Shown here: one piece after another, positions 16,708 to 24,309 of the stretch | How the letters are laid out: the number at the start of each line of letters is the position of its first letter | Numbering within the stretch: the stretch's first letter is position 1 | Origin: Alistipes sp. | GTDB taxonomy: Bacteria > Bacteroidota > Bacteroidia > Bacteroidales > Rikenellaceae | Assembly (NCBI GenBank): GCA_017629035.1 | Contig: JAGBXX010000018.1 | Coordinates: 1 to 42,397 of the forward strand | Direction of reading: 5' to 3' | DNA length: 42,397 bases | Made by a program: the position numbers and the translations under genes | Notes under the pieces: generated by a model | The model's database searches: none | What the model saw: the letters and a program-made list of their open reading frames with translations, nothing else | Told to the model about the DNA's origin: nothing

Positions 16708-17988
16708 ATGAAAAACAAGACAACAGACTCAACAGCAAACCTTTCACGTTTTGCACGTGACAAGCGTCAGCGTGTAAGCTCTACCGAGCGTGTTGAGCGC
16801 AACCCTCGTCCTCGCCGTGAGGCCGATAATGAGGGTAACAACGATTTCAGAGAGAAACGAACATCTAACTCACAGCCACGACGTTCGTCATTCAACCCCC
16901 ACTTCACCGCAGACAACCGTCTTCGTCCTGAGTACGAGCGTACTAACAATCGCCGTGAGGAGAGTAACTTTAATAACGAGCGTGAGGAGTTCCGCCCACG
17001 TCGTACAGAGGAGCGTTCGGGCAACTTCCGCCCACGCCGCACCGAGGAGCGCTCAGGTGACTTCCGCCCACGCCGCACTGAGGAGCGTTCAGGCGATTTC
17101 CGCCCACGCCGCACTGAGGAGCGTTCAGGCGATTTCCGTAAGAGCGATAACCGCAAGGGTGGTTTTGGCGCAGATAGCCGTCCACGTCGTGACGATGGCA
17201 AGAAGCGCACATCAGCACCTCGCCGCGATGATAAGCCTAAGTCATATCCTAAGTACAACCCTAACAAGCAGACAGGTGAGATGCGTCTTAACCGCTTCAT
17301 CTCGCAGTCAGGCGTATGCTCACGTCGTGAGGCCGATGATTTCATCCTCGCAGGCGTGGTGACAGTAAATGGTCAGATTGTAACTGAGCTTGGTACAAAG
17401 ATCTTGCCTACCGACGAGGTACGTTTCAACGACGAGCGTCTGCAGGGCGAGAAGAATGTATACCTCGTTCTCAACAAGCCTAAGGGCTATGTTACATCGC
17501 TCGACGATCCTCATGCCGACAAGACCGTTATGGATCTTGTGCGTGGTGCTTGCTCTGAGCGTGTATACCCAGTAGGTCGTCTTGATAAGAACTCTCTCGG
17601 CTTGTTGCTCATCACCAACGATGGCGACATCACACGTCAGCTCACACACCCATCATACCTCAAGAAGAAGATCTATCAGGTGACTCTTGATAAGCCTCTT
17701 ACTCGTGCGGACATGGACTCTCTTACTGAGGGTATTACACTCGAGGATGGTGACATCTTTGCCGACGAGGTAGCTTATGCATCTGAGGATAAGCGTACAG
17801 TAGGTGTTGAGATTCACTCTGGCCGCAACCGTATCGTGCGTCGTATGTTCGAGCACCTCGGCTACACCGTGCAGAAGCTCGACCGTGTGTACTACGCAGG
17901 TCTTACCAAGAAGAACCTTAAGCGTGGTGCATGGAGATTCCTTACTAAGGAGGAGGTTATGCGACTTAAGACTGGCCAATACGAGTAA
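16708..17988 (+). CDS. Pseudouridine synthase (RluB/RsuA family) with repeat-rich basic N-terminus
   Basis: This enzyme isomerises a specific uridine of ribosomal RNA to pseudouridine. The 426 residues split into a disordered Arg/Glu-rich region (1 to ~190) and an ordinary enzyme. The enzyme begins with an S4 RNA-binding domain (MRLNRFISQSGVCSRREADDF, from about residue 192). The catalytic Asp293 sits in VGRLDKNSLGLL, followed by SGRNRIVRRMFEHLGY. Within the N-terminus, a 12-residue unit FRPRRTEERSGD is repeated four times in tandem. Family members in E. coli are ~230-290 residues, so the extension is the main difference; it probably binds RNA or promotes ribosome association. Whether the target is the RluB site or another cannot be read. 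Confidence 0.9.
   Translation: MKNKTTDSTANLSRFARDKRQRVSSTERVERNPRPRREADNEGNNDFREKRTSNSQPRRSSFNPHFTADNRLRPEYERTNNRREESNFNNEREEFRPRRTEERSGNFRPRRTEERSGDFRPRRTEERSGDFRPRRTEERSGDFRKSDNRKGGFGADSRPRRDDGKKRTSAPRRDDKPKSYPKYNPNKQTGEMRLNRFISQSGVCSRREADDFILAGVVTVNGQIVTELGTKILPTDEVRFNDERLQGEKNVYLVLNKPKGYVTSLDDPHADKTVMDLVRGACSERVYPVGRLDKNSLGLLLITNDGDITRQLTHPSYLKKKIYQVTLDKPLTRADMDSLTEGITLEDGDIFADEVAYASEDKRTVGVEIHSGRNRIVRRMFEHLGYTVQKLDRVYYAGLTKKNLKRGAWRFLTKEEVMRLKTGQYE
16990..17133 (+). repeat. Four tandem 36-bp coding repeats
   Basis: Four in-frame copies of a 36-base unit encode the 12-residue motif FRPRRTEERSG(N/D) inside the pseudouridine synthase gene. Copies 2 to 4 are almost identical at the nucleotide level, which points to recent expansion and likely copy-number variation between strains. 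Confidence 0.9.
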
Positions 17989-18027
17989 TTTTCGATTATA
18001 AGGCAGCATCTGCGGCCTCTCAATCAC

Positions 18028-18070
18028 TGCCCCGAATGGGAAATACGCCAAGTATATCCCATCCGGGGCA
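18028..18070. terminator. Twin hairpin, copy 1
   Basis: TGCCCCG-A-ATGGG (18028-18040) pairs with CCCAT-C-CGGGGCA (18058-18070): 12 pairs around one A-C mismatch, with a small inner ATAC/GTAT arm. Followed by CTCTCTTTA on the plus strand, it should terminate the pseudouridine synthase message. It shares its architecture with the hairpin at 18157-18200. Confidence 0.8.
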
Positions 18071-18156
18071 CTCTCTTTATCGAGGCCACATCTGCAAACT
18101 TCTAATCAAAAATTATTTTCGCTCATAAAGCAGACATCTACTGCCGCTAACAAATA

Positions 18157-18200
18157 ATGCCGTCAATGGGATGTATATCAAGTATACCCATCGACGGCAT
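18157..18200. terminator. Twin hairpin, copy 2
   Basis: ATGCCGTC-A-ATGGG (18157-18170) pairs with CCCAT-C-GACGGCAT (18187-18200), again with a single A-C mismatch next to ATGGG, and an inner GTATA/TATAC arm. It lies just past the threonine aldolase stop on the minus strand, so it should terminate that unit. The outer stem differs in sequence from copy 1 while the inner part is shared. Confidence 0.8.
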
Positions 18201-18221
18201 TTATGTCGTGTGTTATTTATG

Positions 18222-19253
18222 TTATAGTCCGAGTAGAGCCTCCAGTTTGTCGATATCCTCGTCGGTGGTATACCAGCTGGTTACAAACCTCACGACGCTA
18301 TCTACTTCGCCACGGGGACCCCAGTAGTCAAACGAGGCCTCCTGACGTAAGTTGTCGATGACGCTATTGGGTAGGCGGAAGAACTGCTGATTTGTTCGTG
18401 AGTCTATGATTGGCTCATAACCGGCCCTCTCAAAGGCCTTGCGGATGCGCATAGCAAGACGCACGCCATGGGCACCTATGCGCTCATATAGGCCATTACG
18501 AAAGAGTGTGGTAAACTGAACGCCGAGCAGTCGTCCCTTAGCAAGTAGGGCTCCGTGCTGCTTGACAAGAGAAAATAGGTTTTTGAGCAACTTGCGATTG
18601 GTCACAACGACAGCCTCGCCAAAGAGCGTACCCACCTTTGTGCCACCTATATAATATACATCGGCAAGCTGCGATAGCTCCTTGAGTGTGAAATCGGCAC
18701 TCTCAGCACCTAAGGCGTAGCCAAGACGTGCTCCATCTACATATAGCGGAATGTCGTGGTTGTGGCACACCTCGCTGAGCTGCTTAAGCTCCTCAAGCGA
18801 GTATACTGTGCCATACTCCGTAGGTTGCGAGATATAGAGCATGCCTGGTGCCACCATGTGTTGATATGTCTCATCGGCGTAGAACTCCTCAATAAACTGC
18901 TCCACATCCTCGGCCTTAACCTTGCCGTCATAGTGGGGTAGTGTGAGCACCTTGTGTCCCGAAGCCTCGATAGCGCCCGACTCGTGAACAGCAATATGTC
19001 CACTCTCGGCAGCTAATACACCCTCATGACGTGAGAGTATGCCGTCGATAACTGTTGCATTGGTCTGCGTGCCACCCACAAGGAACATGACCTCGGCGTC
19101 GGCGCATCCTGTAGCTTTGCGAATAAGCTCCTTAGCCTCAGTAGTATAAGGATCATTGCCATATCCTGCCGTAAGCTCCATATTTGTGCGCACAAGAGCC
19201 TCGAGCACCTCGGGGTGAGCTCCCGCCATATAGTCTGAATCGAAACGTATCAT
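18222..19253 (-). CDS. Low-specificity L-threonine aldolase family enzyme
   Basis: This PLP enzyme of fold type I splits L-threonine or allo-threonine to glycine and acetaldehyde. The 343 residues match the family. Landmarks are the N-terminal FDSDYMAGAHPEVL, GYGNDPYTTEAKELI, LVGGTQTNATVI, the ESGHIAVHESGAIE stretch that stacks on the cofactor, YVDGARLGYAL with the PLP-pairing Asp, and the Schiff-base Lys in YIGGTKVGTLFGEA. It starts 3 bases after the stop codon of the lipoprotein gene upstream, so the two are cotranscribed from the promoter at 20924-20956. The product acetaldehyde is also the product of DeoC in this window, but the genes are not linked. Confidence 0.92.
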   Translation of the reverse strand: MIRFDSDYMAGAHPEVLEALVRTNMELTAGYGNDPYTTEAKELIRKATGCADAEVMFLVGGTQTNATVIDGILSRHEGVLAAESGHIAVHESGAIEASGHKVLTLPHYDGKVKAEDVEQFIEEFYADETYQHMVAPGMLYISQPTEYGTVYSLEELKQLSEVCHNHDIPLYVDGARLGYALGAESADFTLKELSQLADVYYIGGTKVGTLFGEAVVVTNRKLLKNLFSLVKQHGALLAKGRLLGVQFTTLFRNGLYERIGAHGVRLAMRIRKAFERAGYEPIIDSRTNQQFFRLPNSVIDNLRQEASFDYWGPRGEVDSVVRFVTSWYTTDEDIDKLEALLGL

Positions 19254-19256
19254 CGC

Positions 19257-20894
19257 TTATCGTCTAAGTGTTAAGATTGTTGCCTGGTTGCTGTTATTAA
19301 CATACGAGAAGAACTCCTCGGCAGGGTCGCACATATCCTTTGACAGGAGGAATGTGTCGCTATAGTATATCTCGCTCATGTTGCCATTATCATCCTCGGC
19401 AATACCCGCAAATAGCCAGCGCTCATCCTCGCTATAGCTGTAGTACATATCCATGATCTCTGGATTGTTGGCATAAGGGTACATGAGCAGATCCTCGAGG
19501 AATGCCTCCTCGGAGTACTCCACACGCATCCACTCCTCGTACCACCAGAAGTAGAGCTTGTCGCAAGGTATGTTGGTCTTAGCCTCGACAATAGCTACAC
19601 ACTCGCAGTTAGATAGCATGTTGCGATATGAGTTGTCGAGTGCTATAACCTCCTGAGCATCAAAAAGCTTGATGATGTCAATGCTCTCGATATATACCTC
19701 GCCTATGCCTGCTGTGAGCGACTTAAATCGGTAGCTGAACATATCGGTCGTAGGCAGATTGTTCTCAATGCCAAATGCTATTACCACATACTCTGTATCT
19801 GGCATCAGCGGTTTCAGTGCCTCGCTAAATGGGGCGCTAAATATTGCTGGGTCGAAGTTCTCGATGATAAACATCATCTGCTCGTACTCGCTCTGGTAGG
19901 GTGGTAGCTGTGAGGCTGCGAGGAATACGCAGGCATACTCCTCGCCCTTTTTCGATGGTGTCACACTAAGCATTGCGTTGTACTGAGTAATGTCGGTAAC
20001 CTCGATTTTAATGCTCAGATCACTCTTGTTGCTCTCCAATGTTGCGAAGTATGACACCTCGGGCTCTGAGCAGAGTATAGGTGTCTGATCTTTGCTCACG
20101 GCAAAGCAGATGACCATATAATTTGTGTTGGGGTTGAGTCGCTCGTTTATGGTCGCTACGCCACTATGGCAGAACTGATTAGCAGGGATACCCTGATTGT
20201 TTATCAACTCGTTGAAAGTGTTAAGTGTGGTGTTGCGGTAGTGAGAGATGTAGTCCTCGTTAAGCTCCATGCCCTCGGGGAGATAGTAGTTGTCCGACTC
20301 TGGTACGATGTAGCTATAATATAGACCGTCGTAGTTCTCTGGAGTGATTGTAACCGCCACGCTATTGCCATTGATGTTGGTGGTGATATCGAAGCTAACA
20401 TCTTGCAACTCAGGTGCTGATGTTGTTACTATCTCGTAGCATATTGGTGTTGTAGCCTCGATATTATCGCCATCAATCTCCACGCCGTAGCAGTATACAA
20501 CATAGTCAGTAGCAGGGTATAGGTTGGTGACCGTGTAGCCAAGTTTATCGCCCTTTACAAGCCACTTCATGCCCTCGAGGAACTCACGTATAGTTATTCC
20601 ATAGTAGTTGGCGTAGTCACGCAGCATCGCCAGGTCATCGGCCACGAGCTCCTCACGTGTGTCAATGCCATTTGCTACAAAGTGTTTCTTATCGGCAAAG
20701 AGCACTACATACTCCAACTCCTTATCCTGGGGTACAATATCGACGCTGAGTGTGGTGTGTGTGACACTCTTATTTGTGAACTGAAACTCTCTGTTTTCGG
20801 GTGGTATTGGCGTAGGATCTTGGCTCTGAGGCGTGCACGATAGTGTGGCGATGAGTGCCAAAAGTAGGATTGTGTGGTGAAGAATAACTCTCAT
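19257..20894 (-). CDS. Lipoprotein of unknown function with FN3-like repeats
   Basis: A 545-residue predicted lipoprotein with lipobox TLSC (Cys20), then a Pro-rich spacer. The body looks like several consecutive beta-sandwich modules of about 110 residues, each containing a phrase such as EYVVLFADKKHF, TNYMVICFAVSKDQ or TEYVVIAFGIENN and a preceding Leu/Ile-rich strand. This pattern resembles the fibronectin-like lipoproteins common in Bacteroidales, but I do not recognise a named family. It is the first gene of a two-gene unit with threonine aldolase, 3 bases apart, an odd partnership of surface and cytoplasmic functions. A role in binding or sensing at the cell surface is conceivable but unproven. 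Confidence 0.72.
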   Translation of the reverse strand: MRVILHHTILLLALIATLSCTPQSQDPTPIPPENREFQFTNKSVTHTTLSVDIVPQDKELEYVVLFADKKHFVANGIDTREELVADDLAMLRDYANYYGITIREFLEGMKWLVKGDKLGYTVTNLYPATDYVVYCYGVEIDGDNIEATTPICYEIVTTSAPELQDVSFDITTNINGNSVAVTITPENYDGLYYSYIVPESDNYYLPEGMELNEDYISHYRNTTLNTFNELINNQGIPANQFCHSGVATINERLNPNTNYMVICFAVSKDQTPILCSEPEVSYFATLESNKSDLSIKIEVTDITQYNAMLSVTPSKKGEEYACVFLAASQLPPYQSEYEQMMFIIENFDPAIFSAPFSEALKPLMPDTEYVVIAFGIENNLPTTDMFSYRFKSLTAGIGEVYIESIDIIKLFDAQEVIALDNSYRNMLSNCECVAIVEAKTNIPCDKLYFWWYEEWMRVEYSEEAFLEDLLMYPYANNPEIMDMYYSYSEDERWLFAGIAEDDNGNMSEIYYSDTFLLSKDMCDPAEEFFSYVNNSNQATILTLRR

Positions 20895-20923
20895 TTTATA
20901 CTTTTTTATTCAATAACTTTAGG

Positions 20924-20956
20924 CAAAGATACTGAAAAAAGGTGAATAATGACAAA
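20924..20956 (-). promoter_or_regulatory. Promoter of the lipoprotein/threonine aldolase operon
   Basis: On the minus strand TTTG (20953-20956) and TATCTTTG (20924-20931) are 21 bases apart, a good match, 30 bases before the lipoprotein start. The -33 box lies only 9 bases from the divergent -7 box for the RelA/SpoT gene. Confidence 0.8.
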
Positions 20957-20965
20957 TTTTTTTAT

Positions 20966-20973
20966 TAACTTTG
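20966..20973 (+). promoter_or_regulatory. Promoter -7 box for the RelA/SpoT gene
   Basis: TAACTTTG at 20966-20973 lies 19 bases before the ATG at 20992, implying a very short leader (about 12 bases). This rules out the in-frame TTG at 20971 as start. No good TTTG -33 box is seen. Confidence 0.65.
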
Positions 20974-20991
20974 CAGATAAATCCCAAAACT

Positions 20992-22866
20992 ATGGAAGAG
21001 ATCTACCAAACCCAAATACGCAAGAGTGTGGAGTTGCTCTTTAGCTATCTTGCTGAGCGTGCTACCACCGAGGAGGTCGATCGTATGCGTCGTGCGTACG
21101 AGCTTGCCTACGAGGCTCACAAGGAGCAGAAGCGTAAGAGTGGAGAGCCATTTATCATGCACCCTATAGCTGTTGCGAGCATTGTGGCTCGTGAGCTTGA
21201 ACTGGGCGATAATCCGGTAATATCGGCCTTTCTGCACGATGTTGTTGAGGATACCGACTATACTGTCGACGATATCCGAGAGCGTTTTGGCGACGATGTG
21301 GCCTTTCTTGTCGATACTGTCACCAAGCGTAAGAAGGATAGCTACGAACACTCAAAGCAGGTGGATAACTATCGTCAGATGCTCGAGTCGGTGCACTACG
21401 ATATTCGTGCTCTGCTGATCAAACTTGCCGACCGTCTGCACAATATGCGTACGCTCGATAGTATGCGTGCCGATAAGCAGATGAAGATTGCAGGTGAGAC
21501 CGACTACTTCTACGCACCTCTTGCCAACCGTCTTGGACTATACCAGATTAAGACCGAACTCGAGAACCTCTCGTTCCGCTATCGCTGTCCTCGTGACTAT
21601 GCCGATGTGGAGCGTCTGTTGAGCCAGGAGCGCACGTCTGATCGTCCTCGTCTTGAGCGTTTTACAGCCAAGATTTCGGAGATTCTTGAGGCGGCGGGTA
21701 TCGAGGCACGTACCGAGATTCGCTACCGCAAGCCATATAGCATCTGGCGCAAGATGCAGTCTAAGGGTTGCGATATCAAACATGTTGACGGCAAGCACTA
21801 TATCCGTATCATATATCCTAATGTTGTGGAGAGTAGCGAGAAGGCGACAAGCCTGCTTATATACTCTGCCCTTACAGACCACTTCAAGGAGAAGCCCGGA
21901 AGTGTTGCAAACTATATCGATGCACCTAAGGAGAATGGATATCAGAGCTTCCATGTCAAACTGCTCAGCGAGCAGGGTGTGTGGGAGGAGGTACATATCT
22001 CCTCTGAGCGCATGGTGCGCAACTCACGTCTTGGCTGTGCCGCAGAGCGCACTGAGGATAATGTTATTGCTTGGCTCGAGAAATTCAAGTCTGTGTTGCA
22101 GGATGTTGCCGAGGATAACCACGACATGGAGTTTATGGATGGCGTAACGCTGAGTTTCTATAATGATGATATTATGGTCTTTACGCCTAAGGGTCGAGGT
22201 GTGATCTTGCCTAAGGGAGCTACGGCTCTCGACTTCGCATTTGAGATTCATAGTAGGGTGGGTGCCCAGGCGGTATATGCTCGTATCAATGGTAAATTGT
22301 CGTCACTACGTACTGTCTTGCACCGTGGCGACTGTGTGGAGATTGGTACTGCCGAGGATGCTAAGCCCGAGCCCGAGTGGATGGAACATGTATCTACCTA
22401 TCGTGCAAAGAGATATCTGCGTGGTTATTTTGCCAATACGCCACGTCTGGAGTATGAGCGTTGCGAGCGTTGCAGTCCACTGCCTGGCGATGAGGTCATT
22501 GGCTTCAAGGCTGCTGATGGCACCATCACGCTCCATAAGCGTGATTGCCCTCATGCCATACGTCTTGCATCGCAGCATGGCGACTCAATTTTGTCTGTTA
22601 ATTTCCCCGAGAACGAGTCGTTCCTCTACCCTGTGCGAATACGTATCAAGGGTATCGACCGCTATCACCTCATGAGCGACCTAATTGATTGTATTACAGA
22701 TAAGTTGCATCTTACAATGTCGTCGCTTGCAACTGAGAATATCGACCGCATTGCAATATGTAATATTGACTTTTCGGTGCACTCGCTCCACGAGCTCCAG
22801 CAGGCAATGGATAGTATCGCCCGAATTGACGGTATCGACGAGGTTACTCGCCTGAGCCACTCGTAG
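20992..22866 (+). CDS. RelA/SpoT-family protein, hydrolase-type with degenerate synthetase
   Basis: Long RelA/SpoT proteins make and break the alarmone (p)ppGpp. Here 624 residues form: an HD hydrolase domain (1 to ~190), a synthetase-like domain (~200-370), a TGS domain (~380-455), a short linker, a Cys-rich finger (CERCSPLPGDEVIGF) and a C-terminal ACT domain. The hydrolase has all landmarks: MHP with H57, HDVVEDT (H82-D83, E86-D87) and KLADRLHNMRTL. In the synthetase part, YRKPYSIWRKM and GYQSFH remain. However, the catalytic Asp of the usual DLxAxR motif aligns with G267 (HVDGKHYIR), ExQIR has become EVHIS, and VAAHW has become CAAERT. I infer a (p)ppGpp hydrolase with little or no synthetase activity. 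It is ~100 residues shorter than typical family members. Confidence 0.9.
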   Translation: MEEIYQTQIRKSVELLFSYLAERATTEEVDRMRRAYELAYEAHKEQKRKSGEPFIMHPIAVASIVARELELGDNPVISAFLHDVVEDTDYTVDDIRERFGDDVAFLVDTVTKRKKDSYEHSKQVDNYRQMLESVHYDIRALLIKLADRLHNMRTLDSMRADKQMKIAGETDYFYAPLANRLGLYQIKTELENLSFRYRCPRDYADVERLLSQERTSDRPRLERFTAKISEILEAAGIEARTEIRYRKPYSIWRKMQSKGCDIKHVDGKHYIRIIYPNVVESSEKATSLLIYSALTDHFKEKPGSVANYIDAPKENGYQSFHVKLLSEQGVWEEVHISSERMVRNSRLGCAAERTEDNVIAWLEKFKSVLQDVAEDNHDMEFMDGVTLSFYNDDIMVFTPKGRGVILPKGATALDFAFEIHSRVGAQAVYARINGKLSSLRTVLHRGDCVEIGTAEDAKPEPEWMEHVSTYRAKRYLRGYFANTPRLEYERCERCSPLPGDEVIGFKAADGTITLHKRDCPHAIRLASQHGDSILSVNFPENESFLYPVRIRIKGIDRYHLMSDLIDCITDKLHLTMSSLATENIDRIAICNIDFSVHSLHELQQAMDSIARIDGIDEVTRLSHS

Positions 22867-22889
22867 CTTTCGGGTTGTAAGGATAGTTA

Positions 22890-22938
22890 TTAGCTCCGTA
22901 TCAAGGTCACAATTTGGCCTTGCTGCGGAGCTAATTTT
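22890..22938 (+). terminator. First terminator after the RelA/SpoT gene
   Basis: TTAGCTCCG (22890-22898) pairs with CGGAGCTAA (22926-22934), with an inner CAAGG/CCTTG arm, followed by TTTTTA. Confidence 0.85.
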
Positions 22939-22970
22939 TATAGTTATTTCGACTTGGTGGAGCCATTGGC

Positions 22971-22994
22971 CCTACCTTTAGGTAGGCTTTTTTG
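22971..22994 (+). terminator. Second, tandem terminator
   Basis: CCTACC (22971-22976), loop TTTA, GGTAGG (22981-22986), then CTTTTTTG. A compact intrinsic terminator 36 bases after the first, insulating the envelope operon from the RelA/SpoT gene. Confidence 0.8.
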
Positions 22995-23046
22995 AATTTT
23001 TCGCAATAATCTTGGCTTTAGATACGTTAAAAGAAAAGAAAAATCG

Positions 23047-23054
23047 TATCTTTG
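23047..23054 (+). promoter_or_regulatory. Promoter -7 box of the envelope-assembly operon
   Basis: TATCTTTG at 23047-23054, 10 bases before the ATG at 23065, is an exact match to TAnnTTTG. The -33 element is weak (a TTGG near 23012 is too far). The message would be almost leaderless. Confidence 0.6.
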
Positions 23055-23064
23055 CAAATTGAAT

Positions 23065-24273
23065 ATGAAGAGAACTCATTACATAGTATTGCTCGTTGTC
23101 GCAACGATGTTTGCGGCTTGTGGCAGTGGCGACAACCTCTCAGGTGGCGCCAACGGAAAGCGTGTAGTCGCTCAGGTAGATGATAAGGAACTCATGGTTC
23201 GTGATATTCTTGCCGACATGCCCGAGGGTTTGACCGGTATTGATAGTGCTACGTTTGTGCGTATGTATACCGATACGTGGGTGCTCAACCAGCTCAAGAT
23301 ATCTCGTGCCGACGAGGTGCTCACGTCGCATAAGGATATTGATCGTCTTGTGGAGGACTACCGCCAGTCGCTCATCATCCGTCAGCTCGACCAGTATTAT
23401 GTCGACAAGGAGATTGATGCCGAGATCACCCCTCGTCAGATTGCAGCGCACTACCGCCTGCACTCATCGCAGTTTAAGCTCGACCATGACAAGGTGCGTG
23501 GCGTGGTTGTTCGTGTGTCGAATAACTTCCGCAACACTTCGGCCCTCAGCGATGTGCTTCGCAGTGTGTCGGACGATGGCCTTGCGGAGCTTAGTGCCTT
23601 TGTCGAGAAGCACTCGTTGCAGATGAGTGACCTCTCGGCCGACTGGGTGTCGTTCTCTGACTTTTTGAGCTATCTGCCTACTGTGCGCACTCGCTCCTAC
23701 GACAATCTGTTGCAGAAGGGTAAGGTACAGAGCATGAAGGCTGATGATGTTGTCTTCTACTTCACCATTGTCGATATTGTTCGCAAGGGTAGCACAGCGC
23801 CACTCGAGAGTGTTGAGGATGATATTCGCCGTATGCTCTATGCAGAGCGCCGCTTTGAGATTGTTAAGAACTACGAGCAGGAGCTTAAGTACGAGGCTGT
23901 GCAGAGTGGCCGTGTGAGTGTCGATGACTCGGTGCTCATGGAAGCAATGTCCAATCGCCCAAAGATGGCTGACGACACGCCTGTAATCAAGGAGGCTGCA
24001 GATGTTGTCGAGGAGGAGGATATTGAGCAGAAGCGTGAGAGCAAGAAGGATAAGGATAGCAAAGAGGTCAAAGAAAGCAAAGATAGCAAAGAGGATAAAG
24101 AGAAGAAGTCTGATGATAAGTCAGAGCAGAAGCCTAAGGCTGAGGATAGCTCTGAGGAGTCTAAGACCGAGAAGAGCGCCTCTGAGGAGCCTGCACCTGC
24201 CGAGCAGCCTAAGGCCGAGGCTGAGAAGCCTGCCGAGAAGCCCGCAACAGAGGGCGAGGCTGATGCTGAGTAA
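23065..24273 (+). CDS. PpiC/SurA-like chaperone lipoprotein with charged tail
   Basis: A 402-residue predicted lipoprotein (lipobox FAAC, Cys19). Residues ~30-260 look like the helical chaperone region and following segment of a SurA/PrsA-type peptidyl-prolyl isomerase: VVAQVDDKELMVRDILADMP, then EITPRQIAAHYRLHSSQFKL, which precedes the isomerase module in relatives. I cannot see a complete parvulin active site, so it may act as a holdase rather than an enzyme. From about residue 300 the protein is a low-complexity tail of Lys, Glu, Ser and Asp, likely disordered. It is the first gene of a four-gene operon with a second SurA-like protein and an OstA-like protein, which suggests a role in outer-membrane biogenesis. 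The ATG at 23065 is preferred to the TTG at 23059. Confidence 0.78.
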   Translation: MKRTHYIVLLVVATMFAACGSGDNLSGGANGKRVVAQVDDKELMVRDILADMPEGLTGIDSATFVRMYTDTWVLNQLKISRADEVLTSHKDIDRLVEDYRQSLIIRQLDQYYVDKEIDAEITPRQIAAHYRLHSSQFKLDHDKVRGVVVRVSNNFRNTSALSDVLRSVSDDGLAELSAFVEKHSLQMSDLSADWVSFSDFLSYLPTVRTRSYDNLLQKGKVQSMKADDVVFYFTIVDIVRKGSTAPLESVEDDIRRMLYAERRFEIVKNYEQELKYEAVQSGRVSVDDSVLMEAMSNRPKMADDTPVIKEAADVVEEEDIEQKRESKKDKDSKEVKESKDSKEDKEKKSDDKSEQKPKAEDSSEESKTEKSASEEPAPAEQPKAEAEKPAEKPATEGEADAE

Positions 24274-24309
24274 TAACAATCTATTTGAGTTTTAAGCAAA
24301 CAGATATTT

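Noticed and set aside
16990-17133. CRISPR-like array from regularly spaced repeats
   Set aside because: Repeats are in-frame tandem coding units of 36 bases without spacers, inside a clear gene.
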